Below, piece after piece: positions 27,545 to 40,342 of a stretch of 64,000 bases of DNA. The notes beneath the pieces are model-generated. The model was given only the letters and a program-made list of their open reading frames with translations. It made no database searches and was not told the origin of the DNA. The position numbers and the translations under genes were made by a program. Origin of the DNA: Cacajao melanocephalus (lineage: Eukaryota; Chordata; Mammalia; Primates; Pitheciidae); assembly GCA_963573385.1 (NCBI GenBank), contig CAUYLG010065801.1:62001-126000 (forward strand). Reading direction: 5' to 3'. The number at the start of each line of letters is the position of its first letter. The stretch's first letter is position 1.

Positions 27545-28824
27545 AATTATGATTTTACGCAGCAATGACTTAAACCTTTCCCAAACAACTTGGGCTCCAG
27601 GCCTATCCCTCTCCCCTCCGACATTCAAAACTACAGCACTCAGAAAAATGCCACAGAAAATCAAAATGATATTCAATAGCTCGATCTTACTAATTTAGAA
27701 CAGCTTAACAAATCATAAACTCAAGGGAACTGTCAATCTAATGAAGATTTCTGGGGATGCGAAAATACAATTATAATAATCCTTAATGGCAAAACTTCAG
27801 GCATCAAAACAGGCAATTTAGGGGGCATGCATTCGAGAAGATATAATTCTATCAGCAGTGTTTAATGGATTATAAAATGGCTTTATGGGTATCTTATATG
27901 TCCTCGGTAGGAAGGTGCCTATTTACAATTATATTTAACAATTTTTTGTGTTTTACCTATTTAATGGCAGTATATTTCCATTATACAAATTCTCAATACA
28001 AGTGAGATTTTATATTTCCCTCAAATTAGCTCAATTTCTCTAGATATACTCTAACCACCAAATCCTATATATTTTCAACCATTAACCCATACATACATCT
28101 ATTAAGGCTGAAAAAGATCCCAAGTCGTAAATCAAAAGACCCTTTCACTTGAAAGAGATGGTAAACAAGCAGACAGCAGGATAAGCGGAAGGCCCAAAAC
28201 AAAGCCACTACACATAAACCACAGTAATGAAACTTGACTGAAGTCTGAAGATAAGAACTGCAGCTCTGTGCAGATTTATGTCATAAGGTCATAGAGTATG
28301 ATGATTCACTGGAAATATTTAAACTAGAGAGGTTAGATTAAATGTATGCAGAAGGCTTGTTCTCTACCACTCATCCCAGACAGCCATAAACTCCTGGCTC
28401 TTCTCCAACCAACACTCAGCAGTGCCTATTTGACACCAGTGAGGCAAAATCCCAGCTTTGCTGATACCACATACCTAAATCCAAGTCAGATAGGACTTAA
28501 GGATCAGAGAAGTCTCCTGCTGTGCCAGGCCTTGTTCTCTTGATCTGACTCAAAACTGGATTCCAGAAAAAGAATAAAATAGATGATAAGACATTACCAA
28601 TCCATTAAAACTGGCCCTCAGGATTAAATGTGCCATGTGAAAAGGAAGATTTCTCCAGGAGTGCTGTGGTCATTTGCAATGAACACTAGCCTTCCTAAGC
28701 CAAAAATAAGAAATAAAAATAATAATTAAAAAAAAAGAAGGTGGGGGGAGTGGTGGAGGTAGAAGGCACAGAATCAAGTCTTCAAAAGAGAAGAATAGAG
28801 TGCGTAGAATCACTGTATCCAAAA
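27545..28824. other. No recognised feature
   Basis: 1.3 kb of AT-rich unique-looking sequence ending in an A-rich run (28715-28740) and a GGTGGGGGGAG patch. Confidence 0.5.
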
Positions 28825-29019
28825 TTCAGGACTTGTTCTATATCTAGTGTTATCAAGACTATGTGGTACAGGCAGAGATTCAGGCATAAAGATCAATGGA
28901 ACAGAACAGAGAACCCAGAAGAGACCCACAGAGTACAGCCAACTGATTACTGACAAAGGTGCAAAGGCAATTCAATGGAGAAAGGATAGTCTTTTCAATA
29001 AATGGTGCTGGAGCAACTA

Positions 29020-29262
29020 TATCTCACACTTTGGGAGGCCGAGGTGTGTGGATCACTTGAGGTCAGGAGTTCCAGATCGGCCTTGCTAACATGGTGAAAC
29101 CCCGTCTCTACTAAAGTTACAAAAATTAGCCAGAAATCACTTGAACTCGGGAGGTGGAGGTTGCAGTGAGCCCAGATCACGCCACTGCACTCCAGCCTGG
29201 GCGACAGAGCAAGACTCCGTCTCAAAACAAAAAACAAAAACAAAAAACAAAAAAAGTGTATC
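29020..29262 (+). repeat. Alu (S-type), 5' truncated and internally deleted
   Basis: Starts at cactttgggaggccgagg. The join caaaaattagccag/aaatcacttgaac skips about 50 bp of the right-arm start. The tail is repeated aaaaac units. A short tatctca flanks both sides. It lies inside the L1M. Confidence 0.93.
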
Positions 29263-30119
29263 TCAACCTATGTCTCACAACTTACACAAAAATTAACTCA
29301 AAATGGATTGTACACTTAAAGTTTGAAACTTTTAAGTAGTAAAAAAGGAGAAGAGAAAATCTTCAGTACTTGGTGCTTGGTGAAGAGTTTTCAGAAATGA
29401 CAACAAAAGCATCAGCCAGAGAGAAGAAATTAATCAACTGGATTTCATTCAGAGTAAGAAAGTTTGCGCTGTAAAGGGCCTTGGTGAGAGGATGCAAGAA
29501 CAGGCTCTAGACTGATAAAAACATTTGCAAACCACATATCTGATAGGGAACTACTATCTAGAGTGTGTGTAGAACTCTCAAAACTCAACAGTAAAAAGAA
29601 ATCCAATAAGAAAGTGGGCAAAAGACACAGAGAGAGGACAGTGAAAGAGCACATGAAAGGATATTCAGTATCATTAGCCATCAGGGAAATGCAAATCGGG
29701 ACCACACTGAGATATCACTGCATACCTATCAGAATTGCTAAAATAAAAAATAGGGGCAATATCAAAAACTGCAAGAGGTGGATGCAAAAAAGCTGGATCT
29801 CTCATGCATTGCTGTTGGGAGCATGGAGTGAGAAAGAGTCTGGCAGTAAAAGAAACTCAATATACCTTTACCATATACCTCAGCAACTGTATTCTGGGGT
29901 GTTTATCCCAGGGAAGTAAAAAGCTTATGACTATCCAAAAACGTGTAAACACTGTTAATATTTGGCTTTGTAGCAGCAGGAAGTGAAAAAAAAACCAAAA
30001 TCTCCCTCAAAAGGTGAAAGGTTAAACCAACTGCAGTGCATCCATGCCATAGACTACAATAAGGCCAAGCAAACTATTGGTGCACACAATGACTTGGATG
30101 GAGATCAGGAGCACTATGA

Positions 30120-30459
<340 letters not shown>

Positions 30460-30830
30460 AATATCCTCAAAATGACAAAATGAGAGAGATGTAGGGCACA
30501 TCAGTGGAGGCCGCGATTTGGAGATAGCAGAGGGAAGGATGTGTGTGAATCTAAAGGGGCAGGATGAGGGAAATCTTTGTGGCGTGGGAATCATCCGGTA
30601 TCTTGACTTCAGCAGTGATTACAGAACACATGAGATAAAATGTCCAAGAACCACAAACATATATTGTGCCAATATCAAACTCCTGGTTTTGATATTGTAC
30701 TTTAATTCTGTAAGATGGAACCACTAGAGAAAACAAAAAAGAGGGGTACATGGGACCACTTTGAACAATCCCGGCACCTTCCTGTGAATCTGTAATTATT
30801 TCAAAATTAAAAGTTAATGATATTTTTAAT

Positions 30831-32011
30831 AATATATATCTCTTCTAAAGATAATCTAACAATAGCCATCATTTTTCCTTTCCATCCAACCCTCTTTGAT
30901 AGAAACAAGGACCTCATACCATGAAAAAATATACATTTAAAAACAGTGAGACCACAGGGGTTTCCCTTTTCTTGTTTCACCAAAAATGTGCACATGTATC
31001 CTATTTAAAATGGTAATACCAAGGGGGAGGGAAGGAGGAAGATGAGAGCAGATAAAACTTAGCAAATTCTTGGAAAGATAACTCCACAGATAATCAGGCT
31101 GTGAAAATTTAAAGCTGTTGTAACAGTAAAAAAAGAAAAAAAAAAAGCAAGAAAAAAAAGCAAGAGAAAAAAGTAGAAAAGTCACCATGACTTTAAAGCT
31201 GTAATTTCCTGTTGATTATCCAGTAAAATACTGGGAAATAAAACAAAAGTTTATTGCCACACATTAGTAGGCCTTTGAACAATGTACCAATTAAAGGATG
31301 GATTTATAAATTCTACATCAAAGACATTTCCTGAAAATAAGGGAGAGAGGAAATCAGAATAGTCCTAAATATTTGACTTCGGCTGAACACTGCATAGTTC
31401 TAATCTAGGGTGGGTCACAAAACCAACTCCTCTACATTTATCATCAACCTCTGCCCACCCCAACAAACCTGCTCCCCAAATAATGTTTTAAGTTCCACTT
31501 GTTTCTCTCAAATCATTCAAATTAAAACATAACTTGCAGAACTCCAACATGAGTTGGCACCTTTATACAGTTATTAAGAACAGAAAATAAATTTCCATGA
31601 TTAAATAACTATGTATTAGGCATCTGTGTGCCCGAGAGTACACGCCATATTAAGGAAAATTTTAAAAGCAGTTTAAAAATGGAACCAAAATAAACAGACA
31701 TAACATTAAATTGACCATTACTCATTTCCTAACAAAAATTACAATTTCACTTTGAAGTTATTGTACTGAAATTAAAGGAAAACAAGACTAGAAATTTGAT
31801 ACTGACTTTCATACTCTATATAGTTGCTTTGAACATAAGCCTTGCCGGGAGACTTATGCATCAACAGAGCTCCCAAAGCCCAATTCTAATTCTAGCAAAT
31901 AAGTTGGATGCCCCATCCTGTATCTGATCCCCTCCCTGATCCAGACTGCTTCCTCTGCTACATCAAAATCAATTTAGCGTCCACATTTCCCTTCAGTTCA
32001 ATTGCGAGCTT
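30831..32011. other. No recognised feature apart from A-rich runs
   Basis: An A-rich purine tract lies at 31124-31170. The rest is unique-looking. Confidence 0.5.
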
Positions 32012-32179
32012 TGCTATGGTTTGACTGTATCCCCGCAAAGTTCAGGTGTTAGAAACTTGATCACCAATGCAGTGGTATTGAGAGGTAGAGCCTAATGGAC
32101 GTATTTGGCCCACAGGGGCACTGCCCTCGTAAATGGATTATGAAGGGAGGGGATTCATTATAAAAAGACTAGTTTGGCC

Positions 32180-32212
<33 letters not shown>

Positions 32213-32457
32213 TGTGTGTCTGTGTGTGTCTGTGTGTGTCTGTGTGTGTCTGTGTGTGTCTGTGTGTGTCTTGCCTTCTGTCTTTGCCCTGCCACCTCTT
32301 CTTATGCAATGACACAGCAAGAAAGCCCTCACCAGATGTCAGCCCCTCAATCTTGGACTTCACAGCCTCCAAAACCATAAGCCAATAAATTTCTGTGCCT
32401 TATAAATTACTCAGTCTATGGTATTCTGTTATAGCGTCACTGCACAGATTACAAGCT
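32012..32457 (+). mobile_element. MaLR solo LTR (MST-type), ERVL group
   Basis: gctatggtttgactgtatcccc, aaagttcaggtgttagaaacttgatc, tggtattgagaggtagagcc, cctcaccagatgtcagc, cttggacttcacagcctcc, ccaataaatttctgtgcc and gtctatggtattctgttatagc occur in MaLR LTR order. It is a solitary endogenous-retrovirus LTR with no internal region. A long TG satellite has expanded in its middle. Confidence 0.85.
32181..32272. repeat. (TG)n passing into a 10-bp tandem repeat
   Basis: A pure TG run (about 32181-32210) is followed by five exact head-to-tail copies of tgtgtgtgtc (32221-32270). It sits inside the MaLR LTR. Confidence 0.95.
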
Positions 32458-33734
32458 TAAAGGGTCCGAATTGGTCTACTTTTTCTGCCGGTCTCAATGC
32501 AACACTTCGTGTTGCTGCATCTTGTCACGTTGAAGAGAACCACTCTAAAGCCAAATCTGATCCACAGATGACAGAGCAGAAAGTTAGAAACAACCTGAAG
32601 TTTCCAATGAAGTTTGTTGGTCACTGATTGTCTGGAAATACACTACCTCTAGATCTCCAGTGTGTATACTAACTTATTTATTTTCTCATTGTTCTAAAGT
32701 GGGTCTTCCCTTACTTGAACCGAGAGCATCCCAAGTGACACATGGATTTTGGGGATAACCTCTGTGGATTTTAAGGAAAAAAAAAAAAGTTCTCCACAAA
32801 TTTCTTGATTTAGGAAAATATGCAGGACATGGTTTTAAACACGAAAAACAGAACACAAAGTTGATCCAAAAATATAATGTTCTTGATGGTTAAATTATTG
32901 TATAATACGTCATCTTACAGACAGTCAAATTCCACAGTCAGCTGATGTGACTTTGTGTGAGTCAGAAAAGGTACTCCCTCCTCTAGACACATCTCTGCCA
33001 TCTTCCAGGATAAAGGCCCAATAACTGTATTGATCAATTGCATAGTGACTCTGCAGTGAATGGTACATCTTTGAGTTTGTAAACATCTCTACAGCTAGAG
33101 GCACCTCTAATACTAACTTCTAGGAAGCTACTGTATCCCTGAACTCATCATCAAATTTCAAATGGTTAGCAACACAATCAAAACTGATGACACTCTATTA
33201 CTTAAAGTGCTAAAACACTTCAGGCTGCAATTCTAATGTAGGCACCCATCTGGAACAGTAATCAATTCTCAAGTAGTACCAGAGAATGGCCAGTGACCAG
33301 AAACAGAAAGGTACAATAATTCCAGCTAGGGAAGAATCAACACTGAAGGGTAAATTTTGGTTCAAATTTATTATGCTTGGTTAAATTTACAATGCAGTTG
33401 AAAGGCAGGAAGAAGTTAAATAATCCTGTAAGACAATCACCAGAGAGATGTCTGATTAAGTGCCAGCAAATAGAATAGACAATAAATTAAAATTACAAGC
33501 AAGAAGAGTGGACTTAAAGACATCACAGCTAAAATACTCAAATAATCAAGGCCATCGCAGCAGAAACAAGTGACAAAGCTAATCGTCTAAGTTATAATGG
33601 CCAGTGTCTTGCCACTGGATAATATTTCTAAAGCCTCTAACTGCATTTTCCATTGATGGGGATTAATCCATCAAGGAAGGTCAGCTTTAGAAATCTAGCT
33701 ACATCAGAAATACAGGTCCCTCTTCCAGTATTAC
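32458..33734. other. No confident feature
   Basis: 1.3 kb. A faint MIR-like stretch (gtgactttgtgtgagtcag) lies near 32948-32966. Confidence 0.4.
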
Positions 33735-33855
33735 TTTAATCCACTCAATTAATGTGCACTTTGTGCCTACCATGTCCTGCACATATGGCAGTGAAGGAAA
33801 TTGACAAAAGATCTTGCCATCCAGACCTCATCTATGATGTGACAAGTCAGGATGG
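33735..33855 (-). repeat. L2 3' end fragment
   Basis: actttgtgcctaccatgtcc, ggcagtgaaggaaattgac and cttgccatccagacctca match the reverse L2 3' end. Probably the same element resumes at 34360. Confidence 0.6.
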
Positions 33856-33899
33856 TAGTAGCTCTTGAAGTAGAAAGAGGGGAGCATGCGGAGGCCTTA

Positions 33900-34040
33900 G
33901 GGAGTATTAGTGATACTGTTTTTAGATCAGGGAGTTGGTTACATGGCTGTGTTCAGATATTGTGATTATTCATTGAGCATTTCACTATAATGTGTACATT
34001 TTCCCACGTGCATGTTACATTTCAATACAAGCTTAAAATT
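33900..34040 (+). repeat. L1M 3' end
   Basis: gggagttggttacatggctg, gattattcattgagcatttcac, tgtacattttcccacgtgc and catttcaatacaagc match the terminal part of old L1 3' UTRs. Confidence 0.65.
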
Positions 34041-34048
34041 CCCCTCTT

Positions 34049-34359
34049 GGCCATGTGTTGTGGCTCATGCCTATAATCCCAGCACACTGGGAGGCCAAAG
34101 TGGGCGGATCACTTGAGGTTAGGAGTTTGAGACCAGCCTGGCCAACATGGTGAAACCCCATCTCTCCTAAAAATACAAAAATTAGTTGGGTGTGATGGTG
34201 CCCGCCTGTAATCCCAGCTACTCAGGAGGCTGAGGCGGGAGAATCTTTTGAACTCGGGAGGCAGAGGCTGTGGTGAGTCAAGATCCTGCCACTGCACTCC
34301 AGCTCCAGCCTGGGAGACAGAGCAAGCATCTGTCTCAAAAATAAATAAATAAATAAAAA
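34049..34359 (+). repeat. Alu (S-type)
   Basis: From ggccatgtgttgtggctcatg to aaataaataaataaataaa. Near the 3' end ctccag is duplicated (cactccagctccagcctgg). Confidence 0.95.
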
Positions 34360-34760
34360 TGCCCCTGTCATCACGGTGTTTACCTCCTAAGTGGGACAGA
34401 GGAGGGATACTTAATACGCAAGATAAAATAAAACACATAGAATGACAAATGGAGCCCAGGAGAAAACAAGCAGGGAGAGGAGACAGGACAAGTCAGGACT
34501 GGGCTGTAATGTGAGCGAGTGGCCTTAGGAAAATTTGACAGTTGAGCGAGGACTCACAGAAGCAGTCAAGAGCAAGCCATCCGGGTCTCAGAAAAGAATG
34601 TTCCAGGGAAACGGAGAGCAATTACAAAACGGTGAGGCAGAAGGGTGTCTGGAAGTGTGAGGAACAGCAGGCAGGCCAGGGCGGCTAGAGCAGAGCGAGT
34701 TAGGAGTGGAGAGGAGAGGAGGCAGGGGTCAGACAGGTGGTGGGGACCAGATGTCTTCCA
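34360..34760 (-). repeat. L2 fragment
   Basis: acggtgtttacctcctaagtgg is the reverse 3' motif. Further on, gaatgttccagggaaacgg, aggccagggcggctagagc and gagttaggagtggagagg are typical reverse L2 text. Confidence 0.6.
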
Positions 34761-35779
34761 TGCTTGCTGCTCCCTAGAAGATCTCTCCCTTGAGAAAGGG
34801 GCAGCTATTCATGGAAGTAGCAAGGTGATAATTCGTCTTTTCATAGCAATGCTCTGGTGGCTATTGATTCTAGATATGCAGAAATATTTTCTGAATAATG
34901 CAGATCAAATATTGCTAGTACTGTATATATGAGCGTGTTTCTGAGAAAGGCAAAGGCTCTCCATTAGAATTATTTAATTCAGTCCACTTACTGATCCAAT
35001 GATTTGAGAAATGACAGTAAGAGAACTAACATCAAAACAAGTTTTCTCCCTCCGAGTTCCTATTTTCCCCACCCTAATTCCTTTTGTAATTAAGCAAAGG
35101 TGCTGTCTTCTGGTTTTCCTTGATTTCTTCATCCTACAAGTGTTTTAGAGGGCCTCCTAGCAGGGAGGCCCTACAGGCAGGAGGTGCTGGCCCTCAAAGT
35201 CACAACAAGCCATAGTGATTGAAGGAGCTCAGAGTTCTGTTACCAGGGGTGCAGGTACATGGGAGGGGCATCAGACTCTGAGTGTGGGGCCTCAAGGAAG
35301 GCTTTGGGAGGAAGCAATGGCCAAGGTAAGGCCCAAAAGACAGCGTGGTGCAGGAGAGACCAGAAAAATAACATAGCACATGGCTCAGCATGGTCAGCCG
35401 AACTGATCACAGATTTTATTACCTGGATCACTCCATAACGTCAAAATTCCTACTCTTACTCAAGTCCATAGGATGCTGGTCAACTACACTGTAGATTATT
35501 CAAGTATCCTATTCAAGTATCCTTATCTCAGTGATTGATCAATGGAATGACTCCCAAGTCATAAAACCTCCAATTCTGACTATTTTAGAACTTGTGGTCC
35601 TTTTGGGTAGCAATTTGATTAGCCATATCTAGAAAGAGAGTTGCCAGTACAAATTAAAAGGAAACTGATTAACTGGTTGAATAAAACCATTTTGTACACT
35701 TCAGACAGCTAAATCAGCAAATGAGGCATGTTCCAGGCAAAACAGGCTCGTATGTTGGCCCGGGAGATGTTTCAGTAGA
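34761..35779. other. Intronic sequence with a probable L2 piece
   Basis: The part at about 35150-35370 (ctcaaggaaggctttgggagg, aggtaaggcccaaaagac) looks like reverse L2. The rest is unassigned. Confidence 0.35.
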
Positions 35780-35994
35780 GGAGGGTTTCTCAACCTCAGT
35801 GTTACTGACATTTGGAGCAGGACAATTAGTTGTCATAGGGGCATGATGTGGGCAGTACTGGATGTTAAACAGCTGGCCTCTACTCCACGAGATGCCATTA
35901 GCAAGCCCCGCTCCCAGAGACGACAACCCCAAATGTTTCCAGGCATTGCCAAATGTCCCCGGGTAGCAAAATCACCCCTAGTTCAGAAACACTG
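35780..35994. mobile_element. MER5A (hAT-Charlie)
   Basis: gagggtttctcaacctcag, gttactgacatttggagcagg, gcctctactccacgagatgcc, aatgtttccaggcattgccaaatgtcccc and gttcagaaacactg span the complete element. Confidence 0.85.
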
Positions 35995-37630
35995 CAACAC
36001 AGTGAAAACTTCAGAAGTTTTTGTTTTTGAAGGAATTCTGGCAAGAACAGGGAAGACAAGGCAGAATGTGCCACTCCTCCAGGCCCAGGACACTTCTGTG
36101 TTATTCAAAAAAGCAGCAGAAAAGCGATGTTAGCCCTGCTTTTCCAAACCCCAAACACACATGGCCTCAATTCACAGAGAAGCCTTCAGAACTGATTAAG
36201 GCAACTTCAAGGAGGAAGAAACAGGATGAGGGATTAAGAAAAGGAAAAAGAGAGGGGAAGGAACCACAATAGGAAAGGGCCAGCCACCACTCAGGTTTCT
36301 TCCACCTTCTCTCTGTTCCCTTTCTCTGCCACTGCCAAGCCTGCTGACAAAGACACCACCAAAGGCAGCATTATAGAGGAAAACTGGCAATGCAGAGACC
36401 CAGAAGAGCCAAGAGTCACTACAAAGGACACAGAGGAGAAGCACATCCCCGAGTATGCATCCCCCAGACACTTCAGCGAGAAAAGGCCTCCACACCAGTC
36501 ATCCCCACAACTCCCAGTTAGAGGCCCAAGGCTGCAGGGGCTTGAAAAATACTTGAGAACACTTGCAGTCTTCTCTTTTAATTCAAGAAATGAAGCCCAG
36601 GGCCTTTCCTTGATTACATCTTCATAGAAAACACAAGTCAGCGAACAAATTGCTTCCCCCAAATTTCTACAATTCATACCCAATTGCCATTCTTCTGTCT
36701 CCATTGTAAGATCAAACAGTTCCATAGCAGGCAAAACATCACAGTGTCTCATGTCTGGAATCCTTGCTGTTTGGGAAAGCTTTTGCAAGAGGAGAAGTGG
36801 AAATCCTTGCCTAAAAATGAGGTTTGGGTATGTCTATTGGTTTTCAGTGAGCCAGATGATGGCTTGTATCTGCACCATTCTTGATGGATTGTTGGGGACA
36901 ATCCATTAAGTCAACAAAGCTATAATAGGTAAGAATTCAATGTCGATTGTTTATCCCCTTTCAACTTAAGAATCAGACTCCAAATGCACTGTGTATGTTG
37001 CAATTCAATGACTGCTGGGAAGTCAATAGCACTGAATTCCATGCTTCTATTACAAATGGGAAAGGACTAGATGAGGGCAGGGCACCAAGCCAAAATGGTT
37101 ATCAAAACCTTGCTGCAAAGCCCAGTTCTATGCAGCGAAATCATCAGCCCATCCTATGAGTCTCTGGGCCACTTCAATGCCCACGGCTTTCCCAAGTCCC
37201 TGGTTTCTAACTGCTTTTAAAAAGCTACTAAGTTACAGTAGCACAGAAGACGGAACACAAGCTGCTGCTTGAGATACCGTTTCCCGATTTTGTTTCAAAG
37301 CAACAGAGACACAGGCAAAAATTCCACCTTCTGTGCTTTCTGCTCACTCCCGTAACTAATGTAAAACAGTCTCAGATTTGTATTAGTTTTATCAATCATG
37401 TACTCTTAACCCACTAAGCCAAAAAATGTGTTAAAGTGGATCCACACCTTCTCCAGTATACAGTTTGAATCAACCTGGCATTTTTCGATTTATTTCTATG
37501 GACCATTACAGCTTGCTAAAAGGAAAAGTAGCTAAGAATATAAAATGAATTTTTAAAAATAATGTAAGCAATGTCACTGATCTAACAAATTCTTCCCTGA
37601 GTCAGGTTTCTAAATCTGTCTTGGTTCTCT
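35995..37630. other. Repeat-poor stretch with one long chance reading frame
   Basis: 1.6 kb without a nameable repeat. A 165-codon minus-strand frame at 36291-36788 has no recognisable domain (see rejected items). Confidence 0.5.
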
Positions 37631-37643
37631 GAGTCATAGTTTT

Positions 37644-37944
37644 GGGTGTTTGTTTGTTTGTTTTTGAGACTGGAGTCTCGCTCTGTCACCCAGGCTAGAG
37701 TGTAGGCATGATTTTGGCTCCCTGCAACCCTTGCCTCCCAGTCAAGCAATTCTCCTGCCTCAGCCTCCCAAGAAGCTGGGACTACAGGTGCCCACGCCAC
37801 CACGCAGCTGATTTTTTTTATTTTTAGTACAGATGGGGTTTCACCATGTTGGCCAGGCTGGTCTCAATCTCCTGACCCCAAGTGATTTGCCCGCCTTGGC
37901 CTCCAAAGTGCTGGGATTATAGGCATGGGCCACCATACCCAGCC
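37644..37944 (-). repeat. Alu (S-type) with target-site duplication
   Basis: A tail of tttg units, then gagactggagtctcgctctg to ggccaccatacccagcc. Duplication gagtcMtagtttt at 37631-37643 and 37945-37957. Confidence 0.95.
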
Positions 37945-38129
37945 GAGTCCTAGTTTTCAAAAAGCTACATGGTCAAACAGTAGCTTAGTATGTTCTAATA
38001 TCTACAGTAAAACACAAATCATTCTTTACAGTAACACCTACTAGTTCTCTTTCAAGTAAAAAAAGTATATGTATATCAATTTACTCATTGTGGGAAAACA
38101 CAAGAGTGATTTTGAGGCAGAGACCTCTC

Positions 38130-38295
38130 AAGTTCTGGGTTTATTGCCTTTGGCCATGAAAACTTAGACCTTAGTTTCCTCATCTGTAATGTGGGAATAA
38201 TAACAGTATGTACCTCAAATGGTTGCGGTCAGGATGATGCATTGCATATCGGAAGCATAAATAAATTGTAACCATTACTGTTATTACTACTATTT
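38130..38295 (+). repeat. MIR
   Basis: cttagtttcctcatctgtaatgtggg, aataataacagtatgtacctca and ggttgcggtcaggatgatgc in forward MIR order. Confidence 0.8.
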
Positions 38296-38496
38296 TTCTT
38301 TCCTGTGGGCATTCAGAGATTAACCACAAAAGGCAGAGAAAAACGGCTTGTATGGACTATTTGACTTTTAAAACACAGAAACCTTTTACAACACATGAAT
38401 CCAAGAAACAGTTATATAAAAATTAAACAAGAGCATCAGTATATCTTTTGCAATAAAGACTACTGGAGTTTAAGACAAAGAAGCAAGTCACCATAA

Positions 38497-38841
<345 letters not shown>

Positions 38842-38855
38842 GGAATTTTTATTTT

Positions 38856-40032
38856 AAATGTAAGCAAGTATTTTGACCAGGTAGTTTACATACAGATTGT
38901 CTTCTAGCCATAAAATGCTGTGAATTTAGGATACTTCATAATCCAAAGAAAAGATAATGAGAGAAAAAAGAGTACACAATGGGGACACATATTAGATGAG
39001 TAAAAAATATACCACTTTCTTTATGAAAAGGACAATAATTTCTTTATCCATGTGTTCTTGACTTAAATAATAATAATCCAAAATGCTTTTAAAACAGATT
39101 GTTTTCCCATAGGGTAGACAATCTTTTGTTTTGGTGTTGCTTTGTAATAAGAAATTGATTTCTCTCTTCTAGTGGAGATACATCTTTGATAAACAACAAA
39201 ATTCAGTGTCTTAACAAGATATTAGGACTCTACGGGTAAATTATTCATGGGAAAAAAAACATTAAATTACCACAAAATAGCACTTCAGAGGCAGAAACCT
39301 ACTTGTGCAGAGTTTAAGATGAGTTAGAGGAACCTCAGAGTTGAGGCGTGATCCCCAATTCTGCAAAAAAAGCAAACGAACCATTCCCTAGAGTTATAAA
39401 GGAAAGGGGCGTGGCGGTGGCAGCGAGCTGAGAGTTTGGAGCCATTTCTGCAGCTTCCATGTGATTCTGGATGCCATCACACTAGATGCATTTCATTGCT
39501 CCCAGCACCCTCACCACAGGAGACCCTCTCCATCCAGTATGTCATTATGTCCCTCTTACGTCTAGCAGAGTACCCTACACAAAGCAGTAAGTACTAACTC
39601 TGCTGATCTATCCGGGGACTAATAAATACAGAGTTAGCACCTCGCTTCTTGGATGGTAGGGATTTAAGAACCTAAAAGAAAATAAAGGGCCATTAGTGGG
39701 AAACTAGCGTGCACTCTATTCCATGTCTAATCTGGAGAGCACAGAGGCATGTGATCACGTGTCATCATCATTGTCTTCTTTTACTTCTTTCCTGTTTTCT
39801 CTATTTCGGTTGCTCAGAATTCATCCCTCATCCTACCAGAATCTTCATTTCTTTTTTTGGAAACTGTGCTCCCTCCACTACAGGCAGTTAGACAGTCAAC
39901 CCAGTGGCATTCATTCCTGCTCCAGGAACTGGTGGCTAAGAGCCCAGGGCCACCTTCCACCCAACCCAGTAGAGTCAGGGGACAAGACACATGATCTGGA
40001 CCTCCCCAGGTGGACAGACACCTTTCTGAGGG
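38856..40032. other. No confident feature
   Basis: A short GC-rich patch (ggaaaggggcgtggcggtgg) lies at 39402-39421. The part at 39520-39600 faintly resembles an L2 3' end. Confidence 0.4.
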
Positions 40033-40342
40033 CCGGACACAGTGGCTCACATCTGTAATCCCAGCACTTTGGGAGGCCAAGGCAGAGGGATGTCTTGAGC
40101 CCAGGAGTTTGAGACCAGCCTCGGCAACATGGCTAAACCTGGTCTCTACAAAAAGAAATACAAAAATTAGCCAGGTATGGTGGTGCACACCTGTAGTCCC
40201 AGCTACTAAGGCGGCTGAAGTGGGAGGATGGCTTGAGCCTGGGAGGCGGAGGCTACACTGAGCTAGGATCATGCCACTACACTCCAGCCTGGAGAAAGAC
40301 AGGGCAACCTGACTCAAAAGCAAACAAACAAAAAAAAAGAAT
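40033..40342 (+). repeat. Alu (J-type)
   Basis: From ggccggacacagtggctcac to a tail of caaa units. cttgagcccaggagtttgagaccagcctcggcaac is J-type. Confidence 0.95.

Noticed and set aside
32221..32272. CRISPR-like or short direct-repeat array
   Set aside because: The units are contiguous 10-bp copies without spacers, derived from a TG microsatellite in a primate LTR.
36291..36788. 165-codon open frame on the minus strand, sense to PTPRG
   Set aside because: No domain, no signal peptide, no splice sites matching PTPRG phase. About one chance frame of this length is expected in 64 kb of both strands.
39402..39421. Possible CpG-rich promoter patch
   Set aside because: Only about 20 bp are GC-rich, with no CpG island, TATA box or start-site context.
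39814..40323. 169-codon open frame on the minus strand
   Set aside because: Largely the antisense translation of the Alu at 40033; the remainder has no recognisable content.
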